A stretch of 64,000 nucleotides of DNA, taken from NCBI RefSeq assembly GCF_028551255.1, contig NZ_CP117029.1, forward strand, positions 992,001-1,056,000. The letters are read 5' to 3'. The position numbers and the translations under genes are program-made. A model generated the notes under the pieces. That model saw only the letters and a list, made by a program, of their open reading frames with translations, ran no database searches and had not been told where the DNA came from. The DNA comes from Vibrio tubiashii. Lineage in GTDB: Bacteria > Pseudomonadota > Gammaproteobacteria > Enterobacterales > Vibrionaceae. Positions 36,601 through 46,989 of the stretch are shown here, piece after piece (within the stretch, counting starts at the first letter, position 1; each line of letters begins with the position of its first letter).

Positions 36601-38082
36601 ATGGAAACGACTGAAACACTCAATTTAAACCTTTTGGTTATCAATGCGCAAAAGTTGGAGTCTGGATTGACTGCGCTCATGCAGTGGGATGCTGAAGGTG
36701 GCGTAATAGGTTCGTCCTCAGCTTCTACATGGACGCTGAAAGATTCCAGCGGACGTATTTACCCACAACATTGTGAAATTGTCATGTTCGATGGTGCCTT
36801 CTGCCTAAGAGATTTGTGTGGTGAAACCTATATCAATGGTACAGAAATGCCAGTCGGCAAAGGCCTACTTGCCAAACTGGTTCACAAAGATCAAATCCAA
36901 ATAGGCCCTTACGAAATCCGTGTCGCGCTGGGTGATCTCGAAGATGACAGTGCTACAGGTTCATTAACGAGCTTATTCGAAACCACTAACTACGACCTGC
37001 TTTCAGATCAAGAGCTCGATATCGAACAAGATGACAATAATGAGCAGGCTGAAAACGCAGAACCTTTGGCGGCATTAGACGAGTTGATGGCGACAAACGA
37101 AGAAGAGTCGCTGATTGATGATGACACCTCTAGAACCGTTGAAGAGCTAGAGCCGCAAGGGTTAGTCCCGGAAGAAGATCTCACGCTAAGAGACCCAAAT
37201 TTTACCGTGCAAGCAGACAGTGATAACGAGATTTCATCGTCCATGACACTAAAACGAATTCTCAGCTTTGGCTTTGGTAGCAAAACGCAGCCCAAGCAGA
37301 AAAGTGAAAAATCACAACAACAAGTATTCAATTCAGACCGAGCAGTAGAGCTTGAGTCTCAACAAACAACAAACAACGATTCAGAGGGCTTTCAAATGGA
37401 TGAGCAAACACTAGATTTGCTAGAGGAAGAAGTAGCGAAGAGTATTCAACCAGAGCAGGCGACTGTTAACAGTCCTGCGACAACAGGTGGGCACCTGCTA
37501 ACGGGGCCAATGCTGCATGGCTTAGGAGCCAATGTTAACCATACCGACGACATTGAGCGTATGCATATGCTGTCGCAGGAAATGGGCGAATCACTACAAG
37601 CTTGTATTCAAGGGATTCTGGATCTTCATCAACAGGTAAGCAAAGGGCGTTTTGGCACCTTAAATCGCAACCTTCAACCAATAGAAGACAATCCTCTTCG
37701 CCTTGGTCTGTCTTATGAAGAGACCATTAAAACCCTCTACGACTCCGAGAAAAGTGCCGTACACCTTTCTGCTCCTGCTGCAATTGAAGAGAGCTTGAAG
37801 AATGTACAGGCTCATAACGAAGCGATGCAGCACGCGACAGGTGAGGCATTGACTCAAATTCTAGGCGCATTCTCACCACAGGTTCTTCTGCGTCGATTTC
37901 AAAACTATAAGCGTTCACACCAAGACATCTCACAAAACAGTGATGAGTGGGCGTGGAATATGTACTGCAACTACTACCAAGAGCTTACGTCACATCGTCA
38001 ACAAGGTTTTGAAAAGTTGTTCTGGGAGATTTTTGAGCAAGCTTACGACAAAAAAATCCGCGAGAAACAGTTGGAGTTTTAA
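36601..38082 (+). CDS. tagH: T6SS-associated FHA-domain protein TagH (VasC type)
   Basis: 493 residues. An N-terminal forkhead-associated domain (about 30-110, including CEIVMFDGAFCLRDLCGETYINGTEM) is followed by a very acidic linker (about 125-215) and a conserved C-terminal domain (about 310-490) found in T6SS FHA proteins. FHA domains bind phosphothreonine; no PpkA kinase or PppA phosphatase is encoded here, so the protein may be structural. It lies between tssG and tssJ as in V. cholerae (VasC). Confidence 0.92.
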   Translation: METTETLNLNLLVINAQKLESGLTALMQWDAEGGVIGSSSASTWTLKDSSGRIYPQHCEIVMFDGAFCLRDLCGETYINGTEMPVGKGLLAKLVHKDQIQIGPYEIRVALGDLEDDSATGSLTSLFETTNYDLLSDQELDIEQDDNNEQAENAEPLAALDELMATNEEESLIDDDTSRTVEELEPQGLVPEEDLTLRDPNFTVQADSDNEISSSMTLKRILSFGFGSKTQPKQKSEKSQQQVFNSDRAVELESQQTTNNDSEGFQMDEQTLDLLEEEVAKSIQPEQATVNSPATTGGHLLTGPMLHGLGANVNHTDDIERMHMLSQEMGESLQACIQGILDLHQQVSKGRFGTLNRNLQPIEDNPLRLGLSYEETIKTLYDSEKSAVHLSAPAAIEESLKNVQAHNEAMQHATGEALTQILGAFSPQVLLRRFQNYKRSHQDISQNSDEWAWNMYCNYYQELTSHRQQGFEKLFWEIFEQAYDKKIREKQLEF

Positions 38083-38084
38083 AC

Positions 38085-38564
38085 GTGAGAAATTTGCTAT
38101 GGATGTGCTTTCTCTCGATTTTTCTTAGTGCTTGTAGTAGTGAGCCTGAACCCTATGACCCGACTCAACTGCCAACAAAAGTGACCTTCAGCATCGTTGC
38201 TCAAGAGGGGGTGAATCCAAGTATTTGGGGGCAAGCTTCTCCGGTCGAGATTCAGGTGTTTGAGCTGGTAGATGATTCGATGTTTATGTCATCGAGCTAC
38301 GACCAGATGAAAGAAGATTATAAGAAAGCGCTCAAAAGTAACTTTGTCAAAAGTTACGACTATGTTTTGACCCCAGGTCAGTTCAAGTTCGTTAACCAAA
38401 TCGAAGTCGATGAAGAGACCAACTACATCGGGATTATGGCTAATTTCTCTGATATCGAACTGAGTGAATGGAAAAAAGCCGTCAAAGTGTTGAATAAAGG
38501 CAGAGAGTATCACCTGTTGATGCTTCTTAGCGACTACGACGTCAAGTTGGAAAAGGTGGAATAG
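38085..38564 (+). CDS. tssJ: T6SS outer-membrane lipoprotein TssJ (VasD)
   Basis: 159-residue lipoprotein. The signal peptide ends in the lipobox LSAC with Cys17, followed by SSEPEPYDPTQLPTKVTFSIVA, a beta-sandwich typical of TssJ. It anchors the TssLM complex at the outer membrane. The start is a GTG at 38085, two bases after the tagH stop. Confidence 0.95.
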   Translation: MRNLLWMCFLSIFLSACSSEPEPYDPTQLPTKVTFSIVAQEGVNPSIWGQASPVEIQVFELVDDSMFMSSSYDQMKEDYKKALKSNFVKSYDYVLTPGQFKFVNQIEVDEETNYIGIMANFSDIELSEWKKAVKVLNKGREYHLLMLLSDYDVKLEKVE

Positions 38565-38569
38565 ACAAG

Positions 38570-39904
38570 ATGTTTTCACGAAATCGTGTTATTTGGAACG
38601 AAGGTTTGTTCATCAAGCCACAGCATTTCCAGCAACAACAACGCTATACAGAATACTACATAGATGAGCGCTTAAGTTCTGTCAGCCGTTACCTGTATGG
38701 TGTTTCAGAGTTTTCTCTCAACCCGGAATATTTGTCGTTCGGTCGTATCGCTATTGAGCGTGCCGTTGGCATCATGCCTGACGGCACGGCTTTTCGTATT
38801 CCCCAAGAAGATACGCTACCTGACGCGTTAGAAATTGATGATGCCTCTTTGGCTAACCAGCTAGTTTATTTAGCGATTCCTCTGCGCAGTGAGTCGCTAA
38901 TGGAAATCAACTGGCCAGATACGCAAGGCACAGGTCGTTATGAAAGCCGCCGCCTTGAAGTGCGCGATGTCCATACCGTGCAAGGTGATATGACGACCAT
39001 AGATGTGTCACCAATGCGAATCCAACTCATGCTGGAAAAAGAAGACAGAAGTGCTTATGCATCAATGGCAGTGGGGCGCATTCTAGAGAAGCGCCCAGAT
39101 GGAAGCGTGGTCATGGATCCAGATTTTATTCCATGTCATCTCAATGTCGTTGGCAATTTGGCTTTGCACCGCTTTGTTAATGAGATATCTGGTTTGATGC
39201 GTGAGCGAGCCAAAAACATCGCTCAACGTATTAGCTCTCCTTCTCAAGGCGGTGTTGCTGATGTGTCTGACTTTATGTTGCTGCAAGCGTTAAACCGTTT
39301 ACAGCCGCAAATCCAGCATTTGGCAGAGCTTAGAAGCCTGCACCCAGAACGTCTGTTTGAGTGCTTGTCTACCATTGCGGGTGAGTTAGCCACCTTTACT
39401 GATGAAAGCCGTTTGCCACCTAAAGCGATAAGTTACAACCACGACATGCCGACAGAGTCTTTCTGGCCGCTAATCCGTAATTTGCGTCAGTCCCTAAGTG
39501 TGGTTCTTGAGCCAAGAGCGGTATCGATTCAGTTAGATAAACGTAAGTACGGCTTAATGGTAGCGCCGATCCAAGACCCTCAGCTAATGGAGACGGCAGA
39601 TTTCATTATTGCTGTTAAGGCGCGTATGCCAATGGATGAGTTGCGCCGCCAGTTTACTCAACAAACGAAAGTGTCTTCGGTTGAGAAAATTCGCGAGCTT
39701 ATTTCACTGCAATTACCGGGTATCCCTTTGGTGGTGTTACCGGTTGCTCCTCGTCAATTGCCATACCACGCTGGCTACACCTATTACCAACTTGATAAGT
39801 CGAGCAGTGAGTGGGAGATGTTAACGCACTCTAGTGGATTTGCTTTCCACGTTGCTGCCGCCTTTGATGAACTAGACCTTCAGTTCTGGGCGATTAGGAG
39901 TTAA
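38570..39904 (+). CDS. tssK: T6SS baseplate-membrane connector TssK (VasE)
   Basis: 444 residues with the family start NRVIWNEGLFIKPQHFQQQQRY (about 4-25) and the C-terminal domain that contacts TssL and TssM. TssK links the baseplate to the membrane complex and resembles phage receptor-binding proteins. It lies 5 nt after tssJ and 3 nt before tssL. Confidence 0.97.
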   Translation: MFSRNRVIWNEGLFIKPQHFQQQQRYTEYYIDERLSSVSRYLYGVSEFSLNPEYLSFGRIAIERAVGIMPDGTAFRIPQEDTLPDALEIDDASLANQLVYLAIPLRSESLMEINWPDTQGTGRYESRRLEVRDVHTVQGDMTTIDVSPMRIQLMLEKEDRSAYASMAVGRILEKRPDGSVVMDPDFIPCHLNVVGNLALHRFVNEISGLMRERAKNIAQRISSPSQGGVADVSDFMLLQALNRLQPQIQHLAELRSLHPERLFECLSTIAGELATFTDESRLPPKAISYNHDMPTESFWPLIRNLRQSLSVVLEPRAVSIQLDKRKYGLMVAPIQDPQLMETADFIIAVKARMPMDELRRQFTQQTKVSSVEKIRELISLQLPGIPLVVLPVAPRQLPYHAGYTYYQLDKSSSEWEMLTHSSGFAFHVAAAFDELDLQFWAIRS

Positions 39905-39907
39905 TCC

Positions 39908-40681
39908 ATGGATATCAATAAAAAAGAGAGTAAGTACAGTAGCTTACTTTTCGATGATGTAGAAAAAATAAACCACGACCAGGATTATTGGTTTCAACTT
40001 AGAGGGAGCTTATCTAACCCTTTAATTGATGCGGCGACGCCTCTACTTGGCTTGTCACTGCGTGTTCGACAGTTGTCTGAGTGCGAAAACATTGAAGCGA
40101 TTTACGATCAAACGATTGAAGAGATTAAAACCATCGAGATTGAGCTCACTGAGCAGGGCTTCGAGCATGCAGTATTGATGGCTTACCGCTACATCTTATG
40201 TACGTTTCTAGATGAAGCGGTAATGGGAACAGAGTGGGGCTCTTCCACGGTGTGGGCTGAGCACTCTATGCTGTCCCGCTTCCATAATGAAACATGGGGT
40301 GGAGAAAAAGTGTTTACCATCCTGAAACGATTGGAAGCGGAACCGCAACAATATAAACCACTGCTTGAATTTATCTACCAGTGTCTAGTTTTGGGTTTTG
40401 AAGGCAAGTATCGCGTCATCGAGTCAGGCAAGTTAGAGCGAGAAAAAGTCATTGCTCACTTACATAAACTGATCAATCAAGATCAAGAAGTCGATATCGC
40501 TCATTTAACCAGTGCGACTGAACACGTTGTGCGTTCGAAATACAAGCTAAGCAAGCAAATCCCACTATGGTCGATTTTTGCTGGTTTTGTATTGCTTTGG
40601 GTCGGGACTTTCCTTGGTTATAGCTACCTACTGCACGTCAAGACCAGTGACGTTATCGAACAACTAAATCAAATCTTATAA
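39908..40681 (+). CDS. tssL: T6SS inner-membrane protein TssL (DotU/VasF)
   Basis: 257 residues: a cytoplasmic helical domain with the family segment YILCTFLDEAVMGTEWGSS and HNETWGGEKVFTILKRL, then one C-terminal transmembrane helix (about 218-240). There is no OmpA-like peptidoglycan-binding extension, as in the short DotU form. It joins TssM and TssJ in the membrane complex. Confidence 0.96.
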   Translation: MDINKKESKYSSLLFDDVEKINHDQDYWFQLRGSLSNPLIDAATPLLGLSLRVRQLSECENIEAIYDQTIEEIKTIEIELTEQGFEHAVLMAYRYILCTFLDEAVMGTEWGSSTVWAEHSMLSRFHNETWGGEKVFTILKRLEAEPQQYKPLLEFIYQCLVLGFEGKYRVIESGKLEREKVIAHLHKLINQDQEVDIAHLTSATEHVVRSKYKLSKQIPLWSIFAGFVLLWVGTFLGYSYLLHVKTSDVIEQLNQIL

Positions 40682-40710
40682 ATAGAATAATTAAAGGCTA
40701 GGTGATTGCC

Positions 40711-43320
40711 GTGATACGTATTGAACTACCGACACTAATCTCAAAACTAAATGAACAGAGTAAGCTTGCACTAGAACAAGCGGCGACCGTGTGTATGGAG
40801 CGCCAGCACAGTGAAATTACGTTTGAACATTACCTTGAGGTTCTTCTAGACAATCCTCTCTCTGATATTCGAGTCATATTCAAGCAGTCTGAACTGGCGA
40901 TAGACGATGTTAAGCAAACCATATCCAGTAGCTTTGTGCGTGATCAGTCTTTAGATAGCTACCCAGCGTTTTCTCCATTACTTGTTGAACTTCTTCAAGA
41001 AGCTTGGTTGCTTTCAACGACAGAACTCAATCAAACAGAGCTTCGTTCTGGCGCAATTCTGCTTGCTGCTTTAACCCGAGCGGATCGCTACATGGAGCAC
41101 AAGTTGGTTCGTCTATTGGATGTGATTAACCGAGAAAGTTTGAAAAAGCACTTCGATGTGATTCTGTCAGAATCTTCAGAAACCCAAGTGGTTGAACAAA
41201 CCAAGGGTGCTTTGCCTTCAAACGCCAATGCAGATACCTCTGTTTTAGCAAAGTACTGTACAAATGTGACCGAACAAGCGCGTCAGGATGAACTAGACCC
41301 TGTTCTCTGCCGTGAAAGTGAGATCAATCTGATGATTGATATCCTCTGCCGTCGTCGTAAAAACAACCCAATTGTGGTCGGTGATGCAGGTGTTGGTAAA
41401 AGTGCCATGATCGAAGGATTAGCACTTCGTGTCGTAGCCGGAACAGTACCTATGCAGCTTCAAGGTGTTGAGCTTTACTCATTGGACTTAGGTTTACTCC
41501 AAGCAGGCGCGTCAGTGAAAGGCGAATTTGAAAAGCGCTTAAAAGGGGTGATTGATGCCATTAAGCACTCTCCAAAGCCCATCATCCTATTTATCGATGA
41601 AGCGCATACCTTGATTGGTGCCGGCAACCAAGAAGGTGGTGGCGACGCGGCGAACTTGCTTAAGCCTGCATTGGCTCGTGGTGAGCTGTCAACCATTGCT
41701 GCTACCACATGGAAAGAGTACAAGAAGTATTTTGAAAAAGACCCTGCGTTAACGCGTCGATTCCAATTGGTTAAGCTTGATGAGCCAAGTGTAGAACAAG
41801 CGGTGGATATACTGCGTGGGTTGAACTCGGTATACGAGAAAACCCATGATGTTCTTATTACCGATGATGCGTTAAAAGCTGCTGCTGAGCTTTCTGTACG
41901 TTATATCTCAGGCCGACAGTTACCGGATAAGGCGATTGATGTACTTGATACGGCATGTGCACGCATTGCTATTAACCTAACGGCACCGCCAAAACGTTTG
42001 GCATTTATTGAAACTGCGTGTCATCAGCGCCAACTCGAAATCGATATGCTCGAACGCGCTCAGCTACTGGGCAAAGATGTGAATCAACAAAGACTTGATG
42101 AACTCAAAACAGAAGAAGTCGCCGATGAGCAAGAGCGTGAACGTTTAACCGAGCAGTGGCAGCAACAAAAGCAATTAGTTGAAGAGATAATTGGACTTAG
42201 AGCGTCACTCAATGATGTCAACGAAGAAGAGCCACTTACTGACGAGCAGCGTAGTGAAACTCTGGCTCAAATTCGTACTAAGTATGAAGAGCTAGAAGCG
42301 ATTCCTCATGATGAGCGTTTGATCCATCCTCAAGTGGACGCCCAGCAGGTGGCAGAGGTGATCGCTGACTGGACGGGTGTGCCTGTCGACCAGATGAACA
42401 GTGATGAGCTACACAAGATCACTCACCTGACTTCGATTCTTGGTGAAGCGATCAAAGGGCAAGATGTCGCGATTAAACGTGTTCATAAACATCTTCTGAC
42501 GGCTCGTGCTGACTTGCGTCGACCAGGTCGTCCGAAGGGCGCTTTCTTACTTGTCGGGCCAAGTGGGGTTGGTAAAACCGAAACCGTTGTGCAACTTGCT
42601 GAAAACCTGTACGGAGGTAAGCAATTCCTAACGACGATTAATATGTCTGAGTACCAAGAGAAGCATACTGTCTCACGCTTGATCGGTTCTCCTCCGGGTT
42701 ATGTTGGATATGGTGAGGGTGGTGTACTCACTGAGGCAATCCGCAAGATGCCATATTCTGTCGTGCTGCTTGATGAAGTTGAGAAAGCGCATCCAGAAGT
42801 ACTCAATCTTTTCTATCAAGCGTTCGATAAGGGCGAGCTTGCCGACGGCGAAGGTCGCTTAATTGATTGTCAAAACATTGTCTTCTTCCTCACCTCAAAC
42901 TTAGGTTTCCAGACGATTGTTGATCATGAAGAGAAGCTAGATGAACTCGATGATGCGCTTTATCCAGAGCTAGCAGCCTTCTTCAAACCTGCATTGCTTG
43001 CTCGTATGGAAGTGATTCCTTACATGCCACTTAACCCAGAAGTTCTGGAGCAAATTGTGCGTGGCAAACTGACTCGTCTAGAGAAGCTGTTTAAAGAACG
43101 TTACGACGCTGAAGTGGTAATCGAAGATTCGTTGATCGATGAAATCTTGTCGAGAGCAACGCGCTCAGAAAATGGTGCTCGCATGCTTGAAGCCATTATC
43201 GAAGGCCAACTGCTTCCGCCAATATCACTGGCTCTATTGAACAAGCTTTCTGAGCAGCAACCAGTCACGAGGATTTATCTAGCGGCTCAAGATGGTGAGT
43301 TTATCGGAGAGGTAGAGTAG
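40711..43320 (+). CDS. clpV: T6SS sheath-recycling ATPase ClpV (TssH, VasG)
   Basis: 869-residue AAA+ disaggregase that unfolds contracted TssBC sheaths. The N-domain (about 1-165) is followed by the first AAA module with Walker A GDAGVGKS at residues 224-231 and ILFIDEAH, an inserted coiled-coil middle domain (about 430-545) and the second AAA module with GPSGVGKT near 617 and [11 protein letters not shown]. The GTG at 40711 opens directly into the [14 protein letters not shown] beginning typical of ClpV; a GTG at 40702 is less likely. Confidence 0.97.
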   Translation: MIRIELPTLISKLNEQSKLALEQAATVCMERQHSEITFEHYLEVLLDNPLSDIRVIFKQSELAIDDVKQTISSSFVRDQSLDSYPAFSPLLVELLQEAWLLSTTELNQTELRSGAILLAALTRADRYMEHKLVRLLDVINRESLKKHFDVILSESSETQVVEQTKGALPSNANADTSVLAKYCTNVTEQARQDELDPVLCRESEINLMIDILCRRRKNNPIVVGDAGVGKSAMIEGLALRVVAGTVPMQLQGVELYSLDLGLLQAGASVKGEFEKRLKGVIDAIKHSPKPIILFIDEAHTLIGAGNQEGGGDAANLLKPALARGELSTIAATTWKEYKKYFEKDPALTRRFQLVKLDEPSVEQAVDILRGLNSVYEKTHDVLITDDALKAAAELSVRYISGRQLPDKAIDVLDTACARIAINLTAPPKRLAFIETACHQRQLEIDMLERAQLLGKDVNQQRLDELKTEEVADEQERERLTEQWQQQKQLVEEIIGLRASLNDVNEEEPLTDEQRSETLAQIRTKYEELEAIPHDERLIHPQVDAQQVAEVIADWTGVPVDQMNSDELHKITHLTSILGEAIKGQDVAIKRVHKHLLTARADLRRPGRPKGAFLLVGPSGVGKTETVVQLAENLYGGKQFLTTINMSEYQEKHTVSRLIGSPPGYVGYGEGGVLTEAIRKMPYSVVLLDEVEKAHPEVLNLFYQAFDKGELADGEGRLIDCQNIVFFLTSNLGFQTIVDHEEKLDELDDALYPELAAFFKPALLARMEVIPYMPLNPEVLEQIVRGKLTRLEKLFKERYDAEVVIEDSLIDEILSRATRSENGARMLEAIIEGQLLPPISLALLNKLSEQQPVTRIYLAAQDGEFIGEVE

Positions 43321-43322
43321 CT

Positions 43323-44918
43323 ATGTCTAATTGGCTAGAACGAGTGACTGATCTCATCGGAATCAAAACTAAACATGAGCTTACGGCGAAGTTTGCTTTG
43401 ATTCTGCGTGACGAACTCAGTCTATCACAATGCTTGATTCTAATGCCGACATCGGATGGTCGTCGACTTGTGCCACACGATGGGCAAGTCGACGCGTCTT
43501 GGGCTGTGAATGACCTAAACAATCCCTTTGCACACGTACTACAAAACGCCAAGAGCATGTCTCTTAGTGCCGATGAACTTCTGTTTTGGCAATCTGACCG
43601 AGCATTTGCTGAACTAGTGTCAAATGTTGGCATGTTTGAGAGTGTCTGTATTCAACCTTTGCCACTACGTTCTAATCAGGTTCAGCTCGTATTGTTTATG
43701 TTAGGTGAGGAGAGAGCAGTATCGAAAGCGTTTAACAGTGCTGATGGCATTAAGTTTATTGATGTGTTTACTAAGCAGTGGAATTTGCTGGAAGAGATGG
43801 AGCGTGAGCAACGAGATATTCAAGTGCTTACCGAGTCATTGAATGATATGCAGCGAGATACCAAGCAAAGAGATCAAGCGAATAAGCTGTCTCATTCTTT
43901 AATTGGTCAAAGCCCTGTGATGCAGAGGCTACGTCAGCAGATAGTCAGTGCGGCAGAGTCTCAACTGTCTGTGATGGTGCAGGGGGATACAGGGACAGGT
44001 AAAGAGTTAGTTGCTCAAGCCATCCACCAATTATCGAGCCGCAATTCAGAGCCTTTAGTGGCTATCAACTGTGCGGCTATTCCGGAAAATCTGCTCGAAA
44101 GTGAACTGTTTGGATACTGCAAAGGGGCGTTCTCTGGGGCAGAGTCGGATAGGAAAGGCTTAATTGCGCAGGCCGATGGTGGAACACTGTTCTTGGATGA
44201 AATTGGTGATATGCCGCTGTCTCTTCAGGCGAAGTTACTCCGTGTTCTGGAAACTAAACGGTTCAGACCGATTGGCGGCAAAGAGGAGCTAAGCTCAGAC
44301 TTTCGCCTTGTTTCTGCAACTCACGTCAACCTGCTTGCTCAGGTGAGAAATAAACAGTTTAGGCAAGACCTCTACTACCGCTTGTTCCAGTATCCGTTGA
44401 CGTTACCTAAGCTATCTGAGCGTCTAGAGGATATTGATCTCTTGAGCCAGCACTTTGTCAAAGAGTTCAACACACAGCATGGTACGCAGATTCGTGGTCT
44501 GCACTATCGAGCGTTAGATTGCCTGAAGCAATACACTTTCCCGGGCAATGTGCGTGAGCTAAAGCATTTAATTGAATTTGGCTGTGCTCAATGTCGCGAT
44601 GAGCTTGAAGTCAGTGAAGGAAGCTTTGCCAATCGCATTGCTTGCCTCAATTTTGAATTACAAAGTGCGGAGCAGCCAGTCATGCCGCAAGCCCTTTCTC
44701 AACCAACGTTTATTGCTGACAACCCATACCCAACACAACAAGGTGATTTCTCGGCTATCAACGATTTGAAACAAGCCATGAATGACTACGAAGAAAGTAT
44801 CATTCGCGAGCGTTTAAATCAGTTCTCTGGAGATAGAGGTAAGGCTGCAAAGAGTCTGGGTATTCCCAAGCGAACACTTGCATATAAATGCCAAAAGCTG
44901 GAGATCAAAGCCGTATGA
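43323..44918 (+). CDS. vasH: Sigma-54-dependent T6SS activator VasH
   Basis: 531-residue enhancer-binding protein: a GAF-like N-terminal domain (about 20-160), an AAA+ domain with Walker A GDTGTGKE near 221, and a C-terminal Fis-type helix-turn-helix (about 490-527). The sigma-54 contact loop reads GAFSGA with Ser271 at 44133-44135 in place of the usual Thr of GAFTGA. In V. cholerae VasH activates hcp operons with RpoN. It is encoded between clpV and vasI. No receiver domain, so activation is by another input. Confidence 0.95.
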   Translation: MSNWLERVTDLIGIKTKHELTAKFALILRDELSLSQCLILMPTSDGRRLVPHDGQVDASWAVNDLNNPFAHVLQNAKSMSLSADELLFWQSDRAFAELVSNVGMFESVCIQPLPLRSNQVQLVLFMLGEERAVSKAFNSADGIKFIDVFTKQWNLLEEMEREQRDIQVLTESLNDMQRDTKQRDQANKLSHSLIGQSPVMQRLRQQIVSAAESQLSVMVQGDTGTGKELVAQAIHQLSSRNSEPLVAINCAAIPENLLESELFGYCKGAFSGAESDRKGLIAQADGGTLFLDEIGDMPLSLQAKLLRVLETKRFRPIGGKEELSSDFRLVSATHVNLLAQVRNKQFRQDLYYRLFQYPLTLPKLSERLEDIDLLSQHFVKEFNTQHGTQIRGLHYRALDCLKQYTFPGNVRELKHLIEFGCAQCRDELEVSEGSFANRIACLNFELQSAEQPVMPQALSQPTFIADNPYPTQQGDFSAINDLKQAMNDYEESIIRERLNQFSGDRGKAAKSLGIPKRTLAYKCQKLEIKAV

Positions 44919-45559
44919 CTAAGCTGAACTCGCTGGCTTTAGTATTTACCGCCAGTCTCTTTGTAACAGCAGCTAGCGCTACGGATACTACCACTAGCAT
45001 GCAGTTGGAAAAAGCTCAGCAATGCACCTCAGTATCGGAGCGATTAGATCGCTTGAGCTGTTTTGACGAGGCATTCCAAACGCCGACAGTGTCGAATCTT
45101 GCGGTTAAGTCTGATGATAGACCGCCCGCTTGGCATACCGCGTTTGATAGCTCGAAAGGGAATGGGCCTTTGAATGTTGTTGAGAAGGGCACCGAGAAAG
45201 AAGGGGATGCTTGGGTCACTGTAACGGCTAAGCATTCTGATGGAGTACCTTCCCCCGTTCTGATGATGAGTTGTATCAACAAAATTAGTCGTATCGAACT
45301 GGCGCTTCCTCAAGCAATGGAAGATGCTCGAATTAGAGTCTCTGTGGCTGGTGGTCCTAATCAAAGCTGGAGAAGTGATGATATTGGTGTGTTGTTCTCT
45401 TCGGCACGAGGAGTTCCTGCGATATCGATGATGAAGGTGATGGCTAGGGAATCAAGACTGACTTTGCGCTCAAACTCACCGGTAGTTGATGGATTGCAAT
45501 TCGATACCACAGGGTTAAGCCAAGCTTTAAAACCATTACGTTCAAGGTGTGGGTGGTAG
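44915..45559 (+). CDS. vasI: T6SS-associated protein VasI (TagO family)
   Basis: 214 residues with a signal peptide ([22 protein letters not shown]) and a domain of T6SS-associated VasI/TagO proteins with Cys in AQQCTSVSERLDRLSCFDEAF and later MSCINK, SRCGW. The ATG at 44915 overlaps the vasH TGA and has GGAG upstream; the longer frame lacks support. TagO is thought to assist membrane-complex assembly, but the exact role is unclear. Confidence 0.9.
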   Translation: MTKLNSLALVFTASLFVTAASATDTTTSMQLEKAQQCTSVSERLDRLSCFDEAFQTPTVSNLAVKSDDRPPAWHTAFDSSKGNGPLNVVEKGTEKEGDAWVTVTAKHSDGVPSPVLMMSCINKISRIELALPQAMEDARIRVSVAGGPNQSWRSDDIGVLFSSARGVPAISMMKVMARESRLTLRSNSPVVDGLQFDTTGLSQALKPLRSRCGW

Positions 45560-45561
45560 CG

Positions 45562-46974
45562 ATGGAATTGACCCAATACCGAACAAGCATAGTTAGACCG
45601 ATTAGTAGCGAATCTCCAGTGGGCGAAAGGCTACTAGATGAGCCTTTGTTTGACTTTGTTGAAGACCAAATGATGAAGGTGGGCTCTCTTTCTCATGCCA
45701 GTGTTCAATGGCAAGAAGTAGAGCACAGCGCAATTACCCTTCTAAATGAGAAGAGTAAAGACATTAAACTGCTGGTGTATTTACTTCAGTGTTTGCATAA
45801 CCAATTGACACCTAGCCGCTTTATTACCTCATTTGGAGTGATGAGCGACTTTATTGAGCACTACTGGAATGATTGCTTTCCAGCGCCAGGCAAAAGAGGC
45901 AACTTACCACGCAGAAAATTCTTCAGCCAAATGTGTCAGCGATTCTCAATGGCCGTCGATAAATTTGATTTTGCCAGCCTAGATAGTCAAGACAGAGAAG
46001 AGCTTCAGCAAGCCGTCGAATGTTGGCAGAAAACGATAGAAGTCAATGAGCTCTCTTCTGACGTCGCTGAGTCTGTTGCGCTGACGATAGTCAATCAGCT
46101 CAAACGAGCTCAAGAGCGAGAGAAGCAGCAACAAAGCACGGCACAAGCGGCTTCGTCTCATTCTGCTTCATCACAAACGCCTGCAGCCACTGCACCTGCT
46201 CTATCCGTTGATAACTCAAGTGATAAAGCGGCGAAACAAACCTTATTGAAAGTGGCTGAGTATCTGTCTGAACAAGAGTCGGGAAGCGCTTTGGCAATTC
46301 GAGTTCGTCGGCACGCTCTATGGGGCGCTATCACAGCCTTGCCTGACCATGACACCCACGGCAAAACCTTACTTCGCGGCATGCAAACGGAGCGAGTGAA
46401 AGAGTATCAAGAGCAATTGAAGCAACCCGACCTCGCGTTATGGAGAAAGGTCGAACAGAGTTTGACGATTGCGCCGTATTGGTTTGATGGTCAGTTAATG
46501 AGTCACGATATTGCTAAAGCGCTCGGTCAAGAGAGCTGGTGTCAGGCTATTCGTGAAGAAACTCAATCATTTGTCGAACGCTTTCCAAGTGTCTCTGAGC
46601 TCAAATTTAAAGATGGTGCGCCATTTTTGACTGACTCAGTACGTGATTGGTTAGGTAGCAGTGAGGTGGCTTCTTCAGGTAGCAGCGTTTCAGGGAGTTG
46701 GCAGGAACAGCGTGAAGAAGCCTTCAGTCTTGCTAAGGAGGGCGGGATTGCGGTTGCGATGTCGATGCTCAATGACGGGCTTGTCGCGGCGACTGAGCCT
46801 CGCGACCGTTTTTACTGGCGTTTGTTGAGCGCAGATCTTCTGCAACACAACCATTTAGATGCCATGGCTACAGAACAGTATCAAACTTTGAAACAAGAAA
46901 TTATGCAGACGAGCGTCACCGATTGGGAGCCGTCTTTAATAGAACAACTAGAACGAAATACAGCGTCAGATTAA
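45562..46974 (+). CDS. tssA: T6SS cap/priming protein TssA (VasJ)
   Basis: 470-residue protein with the ImpA N-terminal domain (about 20-130), an Ala/Ser/Gln-rich low-complexity linker (about 195-220) and a VasJ-type C-terminal domain. TssA proteins organise priming and polymerisation of tube and sheath. The ATG at 45562 is 2 nt beyond the vasI stop and behind GGGTGG; an in-frame GTG lies earlier at 45547. Confidence 0.93.
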   Translation: MELTQYRTSIVRPISSESPVGERLLDEPLFDFVEDQMMKVGSLSHASVQWQEVEHSAITLLNEKSKDIKLLVYLLQCLHNQLTPSRFITSFGVMSDFIEHYWNDCFPAPGKRGNLPRRKFFSQMCQRFSMAVDKFDFASLDSQDREELQQAVECWQKTIEVNELSSDVAESVALTIVNQLKRAQEREKQQQSTAQAASSHSASSQTPAATAPALSVDNSSDKAAKQTLLKVAEYLSEQESGSALAIRVRRHALWGAITALPDHDTHGKTLLRGMQTERVKEYQEQLKQPDLALWRKVEQSLTIAPYWFDGQLMSHDIAKALGQESWCQAIREETQSFVERFPSVSELKFKDGAPFLTDSVRDWLGSSEVASSGSSVSGSWQEQREEAFSLAKEGGIAVAMSMLNDGLVAATEPRDRFYWRLLSADLLQHNHLDAMATEQYQTLKQEIMQTSVTDWEPSLIEQLERNTASD

Positions 46975-46989
46975 GCAAAGGGACTATCC

